Shown: positions 17,517 through 26,096, numbered from the stretch's first letter. The stretch: 34,257 bases of DNA from Acidobacteriota bacterium (GCA_021793405.1 JAJYSV010000045.1:1-34257); one strand, 5' to 3'. Numbers and translations are program-made. Notes: generated by a model not told the origin, from the sequence alone.

Positions 17517-18617
17517 TTGCCGAAACAATCTCCCAAACGGCTCTATCTGATTCCCGTTCTTTCCAAGGCGCTCGATGTCCTGGAGATGGTCCAGCGGCAA
17601 GCGAAGCCGATGTCGCTCGAAAACATCCACCAGCGGAGCCAAATTTCGAAAACTACGGTCTATCGCATCCTAAAGACCTTGGTGCATCGCGGGTATCTGG
17701 CGCAGTCGCAGGATGGCTTATATCGCCCAATCAGCAACCCGCGCAAAATCGTGTTCGGCTACGGCTGCCAATCCACCGAAATGCCTTTCTCTGAAGCGGT
17801 CACCAAAAGCCTGAAGGCGTCGGCGGCCGATACAGGTGTGGACCTGCTGGTGCTCGACAATCATTACGATCCCACCATCGCCGTGCGCAATGCGGATGAA
17901 TTCGTGCGCAACAATGTCGATCTTGTCATCGAGTTTCAAGTAGATCAGCATGCGGCGGCCATCATCGGCGACAAGATTGCCGGCGCGGGCATTCCTCTCA
18001 TTGCCGTCGATATTCCGCATCCCCATGCCGTCTATTTTGGAGTCGACAATTTCCGCGTCGGCTTTGAGGCGGGTCAGTTACTAGGCCGCCATGCGAAGCA
18101 GAACTGGTCGGGAAAAGTGAGCTGGGTGCTGGGGCTCGACCTGCAAGAAGCCGGTCCGCTGGCCCTGAGCCGCATTACGGGAGCGTTCGAAGGCGTGCGC
18201 TCTCTCATCCAGAAAATTCCCATTGAATCCTTTGTACGCATGGATGGCCGCGGAATGCGGGAAGCGAGCTACCGTTTGGTCCTCGACTTTCTGCGTCGGC
18301 ATCCCAGGGATCGCGCCATCCTCATCGTGGCGGTGACGGATACCAGCGCACTGGGCGCAGTGCAGGCCGCTAGGGAGTTGAAACGCGAGCGCCACATCGC
18401 CATTGTCGGCCAGGACTATATCGAAGAAGCGGCAAAGGAAATAGCATCACGGCGCAGTTCACTGATTGGCTCGGTCTCGCATGAAGCCCAGACCTATGGC
18501 GGGCGCCTCATCCGGCTCGGTCTCGCGGTGCTTGGCGGCCAAAACGTCCCGCCCTATAACTATGTGGAGCACAAGATTGTAGAACGCTGTCAGCCCCAGC
18601 CTCAAAACAGCAGATAG
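17517..18617 (+). CDS. Fusion regulator: IclR-type winged helix + periplasmic-binding-protein sugar sensor
   Basis: The 366-residue protein joins two modules rarely seen together. Residues about 11-72 are an IclR-type winged helix (VLSKALDVLEMV, MSLENIHQRS, ISKTTVYRILKTLVHRGYL). Residues about 77-355 are a type-I periplasmic-binding-protein fold of the sugar-binding kind (Peripl_BP_4 type), with FVRNNVDLVIEFQVD, IPLIAVDIPHPHAVYFGVDN and LIVAVTDTSALGAVQAA. IclR proteins normally carry a GAF-like effector domain, and this sensor type normally follows a LacI helix-turn-helix. There is no signal peptide, so it acts in the cytoplasm. The start is TTG 17517, five bases after AGGTGA (17507-17512). 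Placed between lutABC and the rha genes, it is the obvious candidate to control one or both in response to rhamnose or a derivative; that role is inferred. Confidence 0.85.
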   Translation: MPKQSPKRLYLIPVLSKALDVLEMVQRQAKPMSLENIHQRSQISKTTVYRILKTLVHRGYLAQSQDGLYRPISNPRKIVFGYGCQSTEMPFSEAVTKSLKASAADTGVDLLVLDNHYDPTIAVRNADEFVRNNVDLVIEFQVDQHAAAIIGDKIAGAGIPLIAVDIPHPHAVYFGVDNFRVGFEAGQLLGRHAKQNWSGKVSWVLGLDLQEAGPLALSRITGAFEGVRSLIQKIPIESFVRMDGRGMREASYRLVLDFLRRHPRDRAILIVAVTDTSALGAVQAARELKRERHIAIVGQDYIEEAAKEIASRRSSLIGSVSHEAQTYGGRLIRLGLAVLGGQNVPPYNYVEHKIVERCQPQPQNSR

Positions 18618-18658
18618 AGAAGGCATGAAACGTCACAATTCACGGTGGAAACTGTTGC

Positions 18659-18716
18659 CCTATTGTATTATTGCTGCTATGGGTAATGCGTCGAGCGGTT
18701 ATTCTGTAACAATAGG
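18659..18716. promoter_or_regulatory. Inverted repeat upstream of rhaEW, candidate operator
   Basis: CCTATTGT (18659-18666) is matched by its perfect inverse ACAATAGG (18709-18716), 42 bases apart. Both lie in the 255-base spacer between the regulator gene and rhaEW, which has no gene of its own. The spacing, four DNA turns, would suit a looped or two-site operator for the adjacent regulator. This is a position-based guess. Confidence 0.35.
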
Positions 18717-18872
18717 AGCGCGGGAACCGATGTATGAGCGGTCTTTTCCTTCGATCGCAAGTAGCAGAAGCCTTGGCGGCCAGAATCACCAGCCCCACAT
18801 TCATTAAACTCATTCTGGACTGGGAGCGAACTAAAGCAATCCTCCTCATCCACAACCGCCGGAGACTGCACG

Positions 18873-21083
18873 ATGCAGAGTCGTTACCTCGAAAATCGCT
18901 GGGACAAAAAACTTGCAGCAACCCTCACTCAAGCCGAACTTTTGCGCTACCGCTCGAACCTTCTCGGCTCCGATTTGCGCATTACAAATTATGGCGGAGG
19001 CAACACCAGTTCCAAACTGACCCAGCCCGACCCGCTCGACGGTACCCCCAAACAGGTGCTGTGGGTTAAAGGTAGCGGCGGCGACCTCGGCACCATCACG
19101 ACCACCGGATTCGCCACTCTCTACCTCGATAAACTCTATGACCTGATTAACATTTATCGCGGCGTCGACCACGAAGACGACATGGTTGCCCTGTATCCCA
19201 TCTGCACATTCGGCCAAAATACGGTGGCTGCCTCGATCGACACGCCTCTGCATGCCTTCCTGCCTGCTCTGCACGTCGACCACCTGCATCCGGACTGGGG
19301 GATCGCATTGGCCGCGGCAGCCAACGGCGAGCAGCAGATGGAGGAATTCAATCGCCGGTTTGGTCATCACCTGATCTGGGTTCCGTGGCAGCGGCCTGGC
19401 TTCGAGTTGGGCTTGATGCTGAAGCGCGCTGTGGAAGCGAATCCGCAATGCGATGGCATCGTGCTGGGCGGCCATGGGCTTTTTTCGTGGGGAGAAACCT
19501 CTGAATCCTGCTATCTGAACACCATTGAGTTGATCGATCAGCTCGGCCAATTTGTGCAGGAACACGTCGACGCACTCGGCGATAAGATTTTTGGCGGGGA
19601 GATGTATCCAACACGTGAGGACCGCGAAGCCATCGCCATCGACCTGCTGCCTTTCTTGCGCGGCCGACTGTCCTCCACCCCACGCGTGATTGGAAACTAC
19701 TCGGCGCTGCCGGAGGTGTTGCGATTTGTGAACTCTCGGGAAGCGGCGAAGCTTGCCTGGCTGGGCACCAGTTGCCCGGACCATTTCATCCGGACCAAGG
19801 TCCGGCCCATGTATGTTCCCTGGAATCCTGCGAAGGGCATCGCGGAATTTCACGCCGTGTTTGACAAGGAACTGGAGCAATACCGTCGCGATTACATCGC
19901 CTACTACCAGGCCCATGCGGTTCCCGACTCACCCGCGATGAGGAGCGCCAATCCAGCCGTCGTGTTGATTCCCGGCATAGGCATGTTCAGCTTTGCCAAA
20001 AGCAGAGCCGAGGCCCGCATTACCTGCGAGCTATATATCAATGCCATCCATGTCATGGAGGGAGCTTCCGCTCTTGCCGATCCGAACGCAACCAGGAAGA
20101 ACGACAAGGTGGAGTATCCACAGGCCGGACCAGCCGCGCCGTCGTCCGCATTTCAATGTCATTCGAACTACGTGGCGCTGCCGACCATCGAAGCCTTCCG
20201 GATTGAGTACTGGGCGATGGAAGAGGCGAAGATCCGGCGCCAGCCTCCGGAGAAACCGCTCAGCCGCCGCGTTGCCCTCATCGTAGGCGGTGGCAGTGGA
20301 ATCGGGCGCCAAGTGGCGCTTCTGGCTGCCGGGGACGGCGCAACGGTCGCTGTTGCCGACCGCAATCTTCCTGCCGCCGAAGCAGTTGCCTCGGACCTTC
20401 GCAAGCACTATGGCCGCGATGCCGCCCATGCAATCGAGATCGACATCACCCAGGAAGATTCGATCCAGGCAGCCCTGCGACAGGCGCTCTCTCTCTGCGG
20501 CGGTCTCGATCTGCTCATCAACACGGCCGCCCTGTTTCCCGCATCGGCGGACAATACCACTTCTCCAACTCAATGGGGAAAAACCCTCGAAATCAACGTG
20601 ACTGCAAATTATTTTCTCGCCGAGCAGGCGGCGCGCATCTTCCGCGAGCAGGGCCTGGATGCGAGCATCGTGCTGACAAGTTCGGCAAACGCCGTGGTCG
20701 CCAAGCGCGGCAGCGAAGCGTATGACGTCAGCAAGGCCGCCGTCAGTCATCTGGTTCGCGAACTAGCCGTCTCGCTGGCGCCCCTGGTCCGCGTGAATGG
20801 CATCAGCCCGGCGACGGTGATTCGCGGTTCCACAATGTTTCCACGGGAACGAGCCATCGCTTCACTCAAGAAATACAGCATCACCTTCGATCCAGCATCG
20901 AGCGACGAGGACCTCCGCACCTTGCTCGCGGAATTTTATGCACAGCGCACACTGACCCATCAACCGATTGATCCGGTCGACTGCGCCCGCGCGATTCTCT
21001 TCCTCGCCGGGCCCGAAGCGCGCTGCACCACCGGCCACATCATTCCTGTCGATGGCGGCCTGACCGAGGCCTTCCTGCGGTGA
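18873..21083 (+). CDS. rhaEW: Bifunctional L-rhamnulose-1-phosphate aldolase / L-lactaldehyde dehydrogenase
   Basis: The 736-residue protein fuses two enzymes. Residues about 15-430 are a class II aldolase/adducin domain with NYGGGNTSSK, HAFLPALHVDHLHPDWGIA (metal-binding His) and VLGGHGLFSWG. It splits rhamnulose-1-phosphate into DHAP and L-lactaldehyde. Residues about 465-735 are a short-chain dehydrogenase with the NAD site GGGSGIG (about 472-478), catalytic Ser603/604, Tyr617 and Lys621 (YDVSK). It is expected to oxidise L-lactaldehyde to L-lactate. The same domain order is known from B. subtilis YuxG and other RhaEW proteins. ATG 18873 follows GGAG (18861-18864). The stop overlaps the rhaB GTG start. 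The lactate product is the substrate of LutABC encoded just upstream. Confidence 0.93.
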   Translation: MQSRYLENRWDKKLAATLTQAELLRYRSNLLGSDLRITNYGGGNTSSKLTQPDPLDGTPKQVLWVKGSGGDLGTITTTGFATLYLDKLYDLINIYRGVDHEDDMVALYPICTFGQNTVAASIDTPLHAFLPALHVDHLHPDWGIALAAAANGEQQMEEFNRRFGHHLIWVPWQRPGFELGLMLKRAVEANPQCDGIVLGGHGLFSWGETSESCYLNTIELIDQLGQFVQEHVDALGDKIFGGEMYPTREDREAIAIDLLPFLRGRLSSTPRVIGNYSALPEVLRFVNSREAAKLAWLGTSCPDHFIRTKVRPMYVPWNPAKGIAEFHAVFDKELEQYRRDYIAYYQAHAVPDSPAMRSANPAVVLIPGIGMFSFAKSRAEARITCELYINAIHVMEGASALADPNATRKNDKVEYPQAGPAAPSSAFQCHSNYVALPTIEAFRIEYWAMEEAKIRRQPPEKPLSRRVALIVGGGSGIGRQVALLAAGDGATVAVADRNLPAAEAVASDLRKHYGRDAAHAIEIDITQEDSIQAALRQALSLCGGLDLLINTAALFPASADNTTSPTQWGKTLEINVTANYFLAEQAARIFREQGLDASIVLTSSANAVVAKRGSEAYDVSKAAVSHLVRELAVSLAPLVRVNGISPATVIRGSTMFPRERAIASLKKYSITFDPASSDEDLRTLLAEFYAQRTLTHQPIDPVDCARAILFLAGPEARCTTGHIIPVDGGLTEAFLR

Positions 21084-22648
21084 ACTCGCCTGCCGATCGA
21101 CGAGGGACGGTTGCGGTCGATCTGGGCGCGCAAAGTTGCCGCGTGTCGCTGCTTCGCTGGCTATCGGATGGTCCCCACATTGAACTCGTCCATCGCGTGC
21201 CAAATGCACCCGTTGCCAGCGATGGACATCTGCGCTGGAACCTGGCCGCACTCTGCGGTGCCGCGGATGAAGGCCTGCGCCGATGTGCCGCGATCGCAAC
21301 CGAAGGCATCGCGAGCGTAGGCGTCACCGGATGGGCAGTCGATTACGTCCGCCTCAACGCCGCCAGCCACACGGCTGCGGAGAGTCCTGCAAAGTCAACG
21401 CCGATCGCCGACCCATTTTGCTACCGTGACGCGCGCACCGCTCCTGCCATGGAGGCGGTCCACCAGCGCATTGTCGCAGATCGTCTCTACGCACTGACCG
21501 GCATTCAGGTCATGCCTTTCAATTCTCTCTATCAGCTGTATGCGGACGGCATGGCCGGCATTCCTGCCAATCTTCCATGGCTCAATCTTCCCGAATACAT
21601 GCTCTATCGCTGGGGTGCGCGACCGGTCGCAGAGTACACAAATGCAACCCACACCAGCATGGTCGCGCTTGGCACGCAGCAGTGGTCGAAAGAAATTTTC
21701 GCGGCCGCCGGTCTCGATCGTTCCGCCGCGCCGAGGATTGTTGCGCCCGGCTCCGTTATTGGCCGTCTGCAAGGTCCGCTGGCCGAACTGGATGCGCTGC
21801 GCAACACACTGCTCATCGCGCCCGCCTGTCACGATACGGCCTCCGCAATCGCTGGCATTCACGCAGGCGGTGACAACTGGGCGTACATCAGTTCTGGAAC
21901 ATGGTCGCTGGTCGGAACCTTGCTGGACCATCCCTGTGCCGGCTCCGAATCCGCGCGCCTCAATTTTACGAATCTGGGAGGCGTCGGCGGAAAGATTTGC
22001 TTTCTTCGCAATGTCAGCGGCTTGTGGCTTCTGAACCAATGCATCGAGGCCTGGCGGCTCAATGGAGACAATCGCACAACGGAGCAGCTCATCGAAGAAG
22101 CGGCTCCTCTTCCCCCCCCCCAGGCTCTGCTCGATGTCGATGACCCTCAATTCATCGCACCAGGAGATATGCCGCAGCGCATTGCCAGACAGCTCGAAGA
22201 TCGCGGCGTATCTGCGAAGCCGTTTCTTGCATCGCGGCCTGCCATAACCAACCTGATTCTTCGCAGCCTCGCCGCGCGCTACGCTGCGGTGCTGCATCAG
22301 ATAGAAACACTCGCCGGCAAACGCTTTCAACGCTTGTATGTCGTCGGTGGCGGCAGCAAAAATACCCTGCTCAACCAACTCACCCAGCAGGCAACCGGAT
22401 TGGAACTGGTGTGTGGAGCACAAGAGAGTTCCACCATCGGCAATTTTTCCATTCAGCTCGCCGCGCTGGAGAGAACACATCGTAGCGCAACCGGCGCGTA
22501 TCGTTGGGATGAGGATCAGAACGGCGTCAACGGCGACGCGGTCGCAAAGTGGGTCGGCGTTCTCTGTGATCCAGCCGTGCACGCACCATCGACGGATCAG
22601 ATCCATGCATCCTCCGCACAACCGGCGCCATCGCGCCTTTCGAGGTAA
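21080..22648 (+). CDS. rhaB: L-rhamnulokinase (FGGY kinase)
   Basis: The 522-residue carbohydrate kinase phosphorylates L-rhamnulose at O1. The N-terminal ATPase-fold signature VAVDLGAQSCRVSLLRW is followed by GWAVDYVRL, FCYRDART and NATHTSM. The C-terminal half has HDTASAIAGI, YISSGTWSLVG and LYVVGGGSKNTLLNQL, typical of rhamnulokinases. The start is GTG 21080, sharing GTGA with the rhaEW stop, so translation is coupled. The gene contains a run of ten C residues (22112-22121) encoding Pro-Pro-Pro. The reading frame is intact as sequenced, but the run is a slippage-prone site. The C-terminal 25 residues are Ser/Pro/Ala-rich and probably disordered. Confidence 0.93.
   Translation: MNSPADRRGTVAVDLGAQSCRVSLLRWLSDGPHIELVHRVPNAPVASDGHLRWNLAALCGAADEGLRRCAAIATEGIASVGVTGWAVDYVRLNAASHTAAESPAKSTPIADPFCYRDARTAPAMEAVHQRIVADRLYALTGIQVMPFNSLYQLYADGMAGIPANLPWLNLPEYMLYRWGARPVAEYTNATHTSMVALGTQQWSKEIFAAAGLDRSAAPRIVAPGSVIGRLQGPLAELDALRNTLLIAPACHDTASAIAGIHAGGDNWAYISSGTWSLVGTLLDHPCAGSESARLNFTNLGGVGGKICFLRNVSGLWLLNQCIEAWRLNGDNRTTEQLIEEAAPLPPPQALLDVDDPQFIAPGDMPQRIARQLEDRGVSAKPFLASRPAITNLILRSLAARYAAVLHQIETLAGKRFQRLYVVGGGSKNTLLNQLTQQATGLELVCGAQESSTIGNFSIQLAALERTHRSATGAYRWDEDQNGVNGDAVAKWVGVLCDPAVHAPSTDQIHASSAQPAPSRLSR
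22112..22121 (+). repeat. C10 homopolymer inside rhaB
   Basis: Ten consecutive C residues encode PPP plus the first base of Gln in LPPPQALL. The frame is open at this length; gain or loss of one base would shift rhaB roughly two-thirds of the way along. Confidence 0.95.
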
Positions 22649-22653
22649 TCATC

Positions 22654-23859
22654 ATGAATGCGAAATCCGGTCAACTCAACTCACCAGACCACCTCTCGAA
22701 ACAGCTGGATAGCTTTGCGATTGAAGTTCCGTCGTGGGGGTTCGCCAACACCGGCACGCGCTTCGGAAAGTTCGTCCAGCCCTCCGCCGCGCATACTCTG
22801 GAAGAAAAATTTGCCGACGCGGCTCAGGTCCATCAACTCAGCGGCGCCAGTCCCAGCATGGCAATGCATGTTTTGTGGGATTTTCCCCATGGCGTGCGCG
22901 ACGTTGCCGAGGTTCGCGACCTCAGCCGGCACTTTGGCATCCGCGCCGGGGCCATTAATCCAAATCTTTTTGAGAGCCAGAATTACAAATTCGGCTCCTT
23001 TGGCAATCCCGACCAGTCCATTCGGCAGCAGGCGCTCGATCACGTCCTGGAATCCGTCGCCATTGCCCGGGAACTCGACAACGTCGACGTATCGCTTTGG
23101 TTTGCGGACGGCTCCAATTATCCCGGCACCCAGAATATTCGCCACCGGATCGACTGGTTTCAAGAAGGTCTGGGCCGCACCCACGCCGCGCTCGCACCCG
23201 GCCAGCGCATGCTGGTCGAATACAAACCGTTCGAACCTGCGTTCTACCACACCGACATTGCGGACTGGGGTATGGCGCTATTGTTCGCCCGCGCCGCCGG
23301 CCCACAGGCTTTCGTTCTGGTCGATACCGGCCATCACTATCAGGCGCAGAACATTGAGCAGATCCTGGCATGGCTGCAACGTGAAAAGATGCTGGGTGGC
23401 TTCCACTTCAACGACCGCCGCTATGCCGATGACGATCTGACCCTGGGTTCGATCGATCCATATCAGGCCTTCCGTTTGTTTCACGAAATCCTTTCCTACC
23501 ATTGGGAGCATCCGCAGGCTGCCACCCCCGCCTACGTCGTCGATCAAAGTCATAACCTGAAGAACAAATTAGAAGCGATGTTGCAGACCGTGCTGACCGC
23601 GCAGGAACTCTACGCAAAAGCCTGCCTGGTCGATCATGCCCTGCTTGCACAACTGCAGGACGAATGCCGTCTCGTCGAGGCCGAGGAATGCTTGCGGGCC
23701 GCCTTCTGGACGGACGTACGCCCAGCCCTGCGCACATGGAGACGCGAGCGCGGCTTGCCCGAAGATCCACTACAGGCGCTCCGCAACAGCGGCTACGTCG
23801 AACGCATGTCCAGGGAACGTGGAAGTAAATATGCTAGCGCCGCTTCCAGCTATGCGTGA
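22654..23859 (+). CDS. rhaI: L-rhamnose isomerase (RhaI type)
   Basis: The 401-residue TIM-barrel isomerase interconverts L-rhamnose and L-rhamnulose. It belongs to the Pseudomonas stutzeri/rhizobial RhaI class, not the E. coli RhaA class. Metal ligands are visible: Glu189 (VEYKPFEP), Asp224 (LVDTGHHYQ), His251 and Asp254 (GGFHFNDRRYADDDLT) and Asp297 (VVDQSHN). The spacing of 189, 224, 251 and 297 equals that of Glu219, Asp254, His281 and Asp327 of the P. stutzeri enzyme as I recall it. ATG 22654 follows GAGGTAA (22642-22648), which overlaps the rhaB stop. It directly follows rhaB, so rhaEW-rhaB-rhaI is one transcription unit. Confidence 0.94.
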   Translation: MNAKSGQLNSPDHLSKQLDSFAIEVPSWGFANTGTRFGKFVQPSAAHTLEEKFADAAQVHQLSGASPSMAMHVLWDFPHGVRDVAEVRDLSRHFGIRAGAINPNLFESQNYKFGSFGNPDQSIRQQALDHVLESVAIARELDNVDVSLWFADGSNYPGTQNIRHRIDWFQEGLGRTHAALAPGQRMLVEYKPFEPAFYHTDIADWGMALLFARAAGPQAFVLVDTGHHYQAQNIEQILAWLQREKMLGGFHFNDRRYADDDLTLGSIDPYQAFRLFHEILSYHWEHPQAATPAYVVDQSHNLKNKLEAMLQTVLTAQELYAKACLVDHALLAQLQDECRLVEAEECLRAAFWTDVRPALRTWRRERGLPEDPLQALRNSGYVERMSRERGSKYASAASSYA

Positions 23860-23863
23860 GGGA

Positions 23864-23877
23864 AGCCGACGTCGGCT
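23864..23877. promoter_or_regulatory. 14-base perfect palindrome between rhaI and the lactonase gene
   Basis: AGCCGACGTCGGCT is a perfect palindrome in a 40-base gap. It could be a binding site for a dimeric regulator acting on the downstream genes; with no loop it is a poor terminator. No second copy was noticed. Confidence 0.3.
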
Positions 23878-23899
23878 CGCCAGGGTTACACTGAATCAC

Positions 23900-25042
23900 A
23901 TGAAAAAAGTCACCCGCCGCCATTGCATACTTGGCCTGGCTGTTGCCCCCTTTGCAAGCCGTCTCCTATGGTCATCCAACATGCAAGTCAACCGGATTTT
24001 TATCGGGACCTACACAGCGAAAAGCAGCCGCGGCATCTACGGCTATCGCTGGAATCCGCACACGGGCGAGATGTTGTCGATAGGTCTTGCCGCACCAACC
24101 CCGAATCCAAGCTTCCTGGCACTATCGCCCACCCATACCCATTTGTACGCGGCGAATGAACAGCCGGGCAGCACCCCGGGCTCCGTCTCTGCTTTCACCG
24201 CTGACCCATCGTCCGGCAAACTATTGGCAAGGAATGTCGTCCCTTCGGGAGGTTCGGGCCCGTGCAATTTGACCACGGACCATATCGGCGGCTCACTCTT
24301 CGTGGCCAACTACGACAGTGGCAGCGTTGCCAGTTTCAGAATTCTTCCCGGCGGAAGTCTGAGCGCGCCCGTTTCCAATATTTTCTTCCACGGTCACAGC
24401 GTGAACCCGGCACGGCAACAGACACCGCACGCACACTGCACGACCATCTCTCCTGACAACCGATATTTGCTGGTGAACGATCTCGGAACGGATCGCATCC
24501 ATGTCTATCGCTTCGATCCGACGACCGCAGAACTGACGCCCAACGACCCGCCGTTTTACAGTGCAATTCCTGGATCCGGTCCGCGTAACCTTACGTTTCA
24601 TCCGAATGGAAAGTGGGCGTACTCGATCAACGAGATGGCAAGCACGTTGGAGTGCTTGAACTGGGACGCCACAACCGGTGCGCTCACTCGATTTCAGGTC
24701 ATCTCGACCCTGCCTGAAAAATTCAAGAAGCCCACGGCCGCGGCCACCGTTGCGATTCATCCCAACCGGCGTTTCCTCTACGCGTCCAATCGGGGAGACA
24801 ATAGCATCACCGCCTTTTCCGTCGATCCCGCGAATGGACATCTTGCCCTGCTGCAACGAATCTCGTGCGAGGGAAAGACCCCGCGCCATTTTGCAGTCGC
24901 GCCCGATGGCCGGTGGCTGGTTGTCGCCAATCAGGACTCGGCAAATATCGTAATCCTGAAGTGTGATCCGCAAACTGGGCGATTGGCGTCTACGGGCAGG
25001 CAGTACCCGCTTGACTCTCCCGTCTGCGTCGCGTTTGAATAA
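23900..25042 (+). CDS. Exported lactonase-family seven-bladed beta-propeller (Pgl/YkgB-like)
   Basis: The 380-residue protein resembles the 6-phosphogluconolactonase/YkgB lactonase family (PF10282 type). After a short twin-arginine-like leader (KKVTRRHCILGLAVAPFASRL), the mature part begins RIFIGTYTAKSSRGIYGYRW and runs through blades such as LYAANEQPG, LFVANYDSGSVASF, PHAHCTTISPDNRYLLVNDLG, RNLTFHPNGKWAYSINE, RFLYASNRGDNSITAF and WLVVANQDSANI. These are the usual motifs of the family. Because it is exported, a free sugar lactone rather than 6-phosphogluconolactone is the likelier substrate. The frame is open from 23636, but ATG 23900 starts exactly at the signal peptide; its ribosome site is weak. 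It follows rhaI by 40 bases. Confidence 0.85.
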   Translation: MKKVTRRHCILGLAVAPFASRLLWSSNMQVNRIFIGTYTAKSSRGIYGYRWNPHTGEMLSIGLAAPTPNPSFLALSPTHTHLYAANEQPGSTPGSVSAFTADPSSGKLLARNVVPSGGSGPCNLTTDHIGGSLFVANYDSGSVASFRILPGGSLSAPVSNIFFHGHSVNPARQQTPHAHCTTISPDNRYLLVNDLGTDRIHVYRFDPTTAELTPNDPPFYSAIPGSGPRNLTFHPNGKWAYSINEMASTLECLNWDATTGALTRFQVISTLPEKFKKPTAAATVAIHPNRRFLYASNRGDNSITAFSVDPANGHLALLQRISCEGKTPRHFAVAPDGRWLVVANQDSANIVILKCDPQTGRLASTGRQYPLDSPVCVAFE

Positions 25043-25063
25043 AACAACGAAAAGAGAATCGAA

Positions 25064-26023
25064 ATGCGAGTTGGAGTATTCACGCCGTTGTTGGCGCAGT
25101 TGCCGCTGAAAAGTGTATTGCAGAAACTGAAAGCGCTGGACATTACCACCGTGGAGTTAGGCACGGGAAATTTTCCCGGCGACCCGCATTGCAAACTCAC
25201 CATGCTGGAAAATGGCGAGGAACTTCGAGAGTTCCAGAGCACGCTCGCAGATCACGGCGTCACCATCAGTGCGCTCAGTTGTCATGGAAACGCGCTGCAT
25301 CCCGATGCCTCACGCGCGCAACAAGCTCGCGATGTCAGCCGAAAAACGATTCTACTGGCCGAAAGATTAGGCATCCCGGTCGTGATCGACTTCTCCGGCT
25401 GCCCTGGGGATTCGATTCATTCCACCGCGCCCAATTGGGTCACCTGCCCATGGCCGCCGGAATATCTCGATGTTCTGAATTGGCAGTGGAACGAGGTAGT
25501 CACCCCGTACTGGATCGAGCATGGGGCATTCGCGGCGCAGCACAATGTAAAAATCGCGATTGAGATGCATCCGGGCTTCGTCGTGTACAGTCCTGAGACC
25601 ATGGCCCGGTTGCGTGCGATTGCCGGCCCTAGCGTCGGATGCAACTACGATCCCAGCCATATGTTCTGGCAGGGTATCGACCCGATTGCTGCCATCCGCG
25701 TGCTGGGAGACTCAATCTTTCACGTCCACGCCAAAGATACACAAATCTATCCCGCGAATCTGCCTCGCACCGGCGTCCTGGATACCAAACCTTACACCGA
25801 CGAACGCAGTCGAGCCTGGATCTTCCGCACTTGCGGCTATGGCCACGGCGAGGAGTGGTGGCGAGAGTTTGTTTCTACGCTGCGGATGTTTGGCTATGAC
25901 GGTGTGCTCTCCATTGAGCACGAAGACAGTCTCATGTCTTCTGAAGAAGGCCTGACCAAAGCGGCGCAATTCCTCCGCGGACTGGTGATTGAACAACCGC
26001 CCAGTGCGCCTTGGTGGGCGTAA
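25064..26023 (+). CDS. Sugar phosphate isomerase/epimerase family protein (AP-endonuclease-2-like TIM barrel)
   Basis: The 319-residue TIM-barrel protein is of the xylose-isomerase-like/IolE-IolI family. Likely metal ligands are Glu167 (IAIEMHPG), Asp196 (NYDPSHM), His222 (FHVHAKD) and Glu285 (LSIEHED). Also conserved are TVELGTGNFPGD and FSGCPGDS. No signal peptide is present, so it is cytoplasmic. ATG 25064 follows AAAGAGAA. Members isomerise or epimerise sugars, keto-sugars or inositol derivatives; the substrate cannot be told from the sequence. Its pairing with a Gfo/Idh/MocA oxidoreductase 73 bases downstream is a frequent partnership in sugar oxidation/epimerisation gene sets. Confidence 0.88.
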   Translation: MRVGVFTPLLAQLPLKSVLQKLKALDITTVELGTGNFPGDPHCKLTMLENGEELREFQSTLADHGVTISALSCHGNALHPDASRAQQARDVSRKTILLAERLGIPVVIDFSGCPGDSIHSTAPNWVTCPWPPEYLDVLNWQWNEVVTPYWIEHGAFAAQHNVKIAIEMHPGFVVYSPETMARLRAIAGPSVGCNYDPSHMFWQGIDPIAAIRVLGDSIFHVHAKDTQIYPANLPRTGVLDTKPYTDERSRAWIFRTCGYGHGEEWWREFVSTLRMFGYDGVLSIEHEDSLMSSEEGLTKAAQFLRGLVIEQPPSAPWWA

Positions 26024-26083
26024 TTGCATCGGTCAGGAGTTTAATTTTTGCAACACTTGTGATCGCTAGACGGGCTTCGGCCC

Positions 26084-26091
26084 AAGAGGAG
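26084..26091 (+). promoter_or_regulatory. Shine-Dalgarno AAGAGGAG deciding a TTG start
   Basis: AAGAGGAG ends five bases before TTG 26097. The alternative GTG at 26091 would overlap this site, so TTG 26097 is the better start. Confidence 0.65.
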
Positions 26092-26096
26092 TGGAA

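Noticed and set aside
18846-19916. 356-codon minus-strand frame
   Set aside because: It is antisense to the well-supported aldolase domain of rhaEW and resembles no known family.
21395-22621. 408-codon open frame on the minus strand
   Set aside because: It lies wholly opposite rhaB, has no recognisable protein pattern and no ribosome site; long antisense frames are expected in GC-rich genes.
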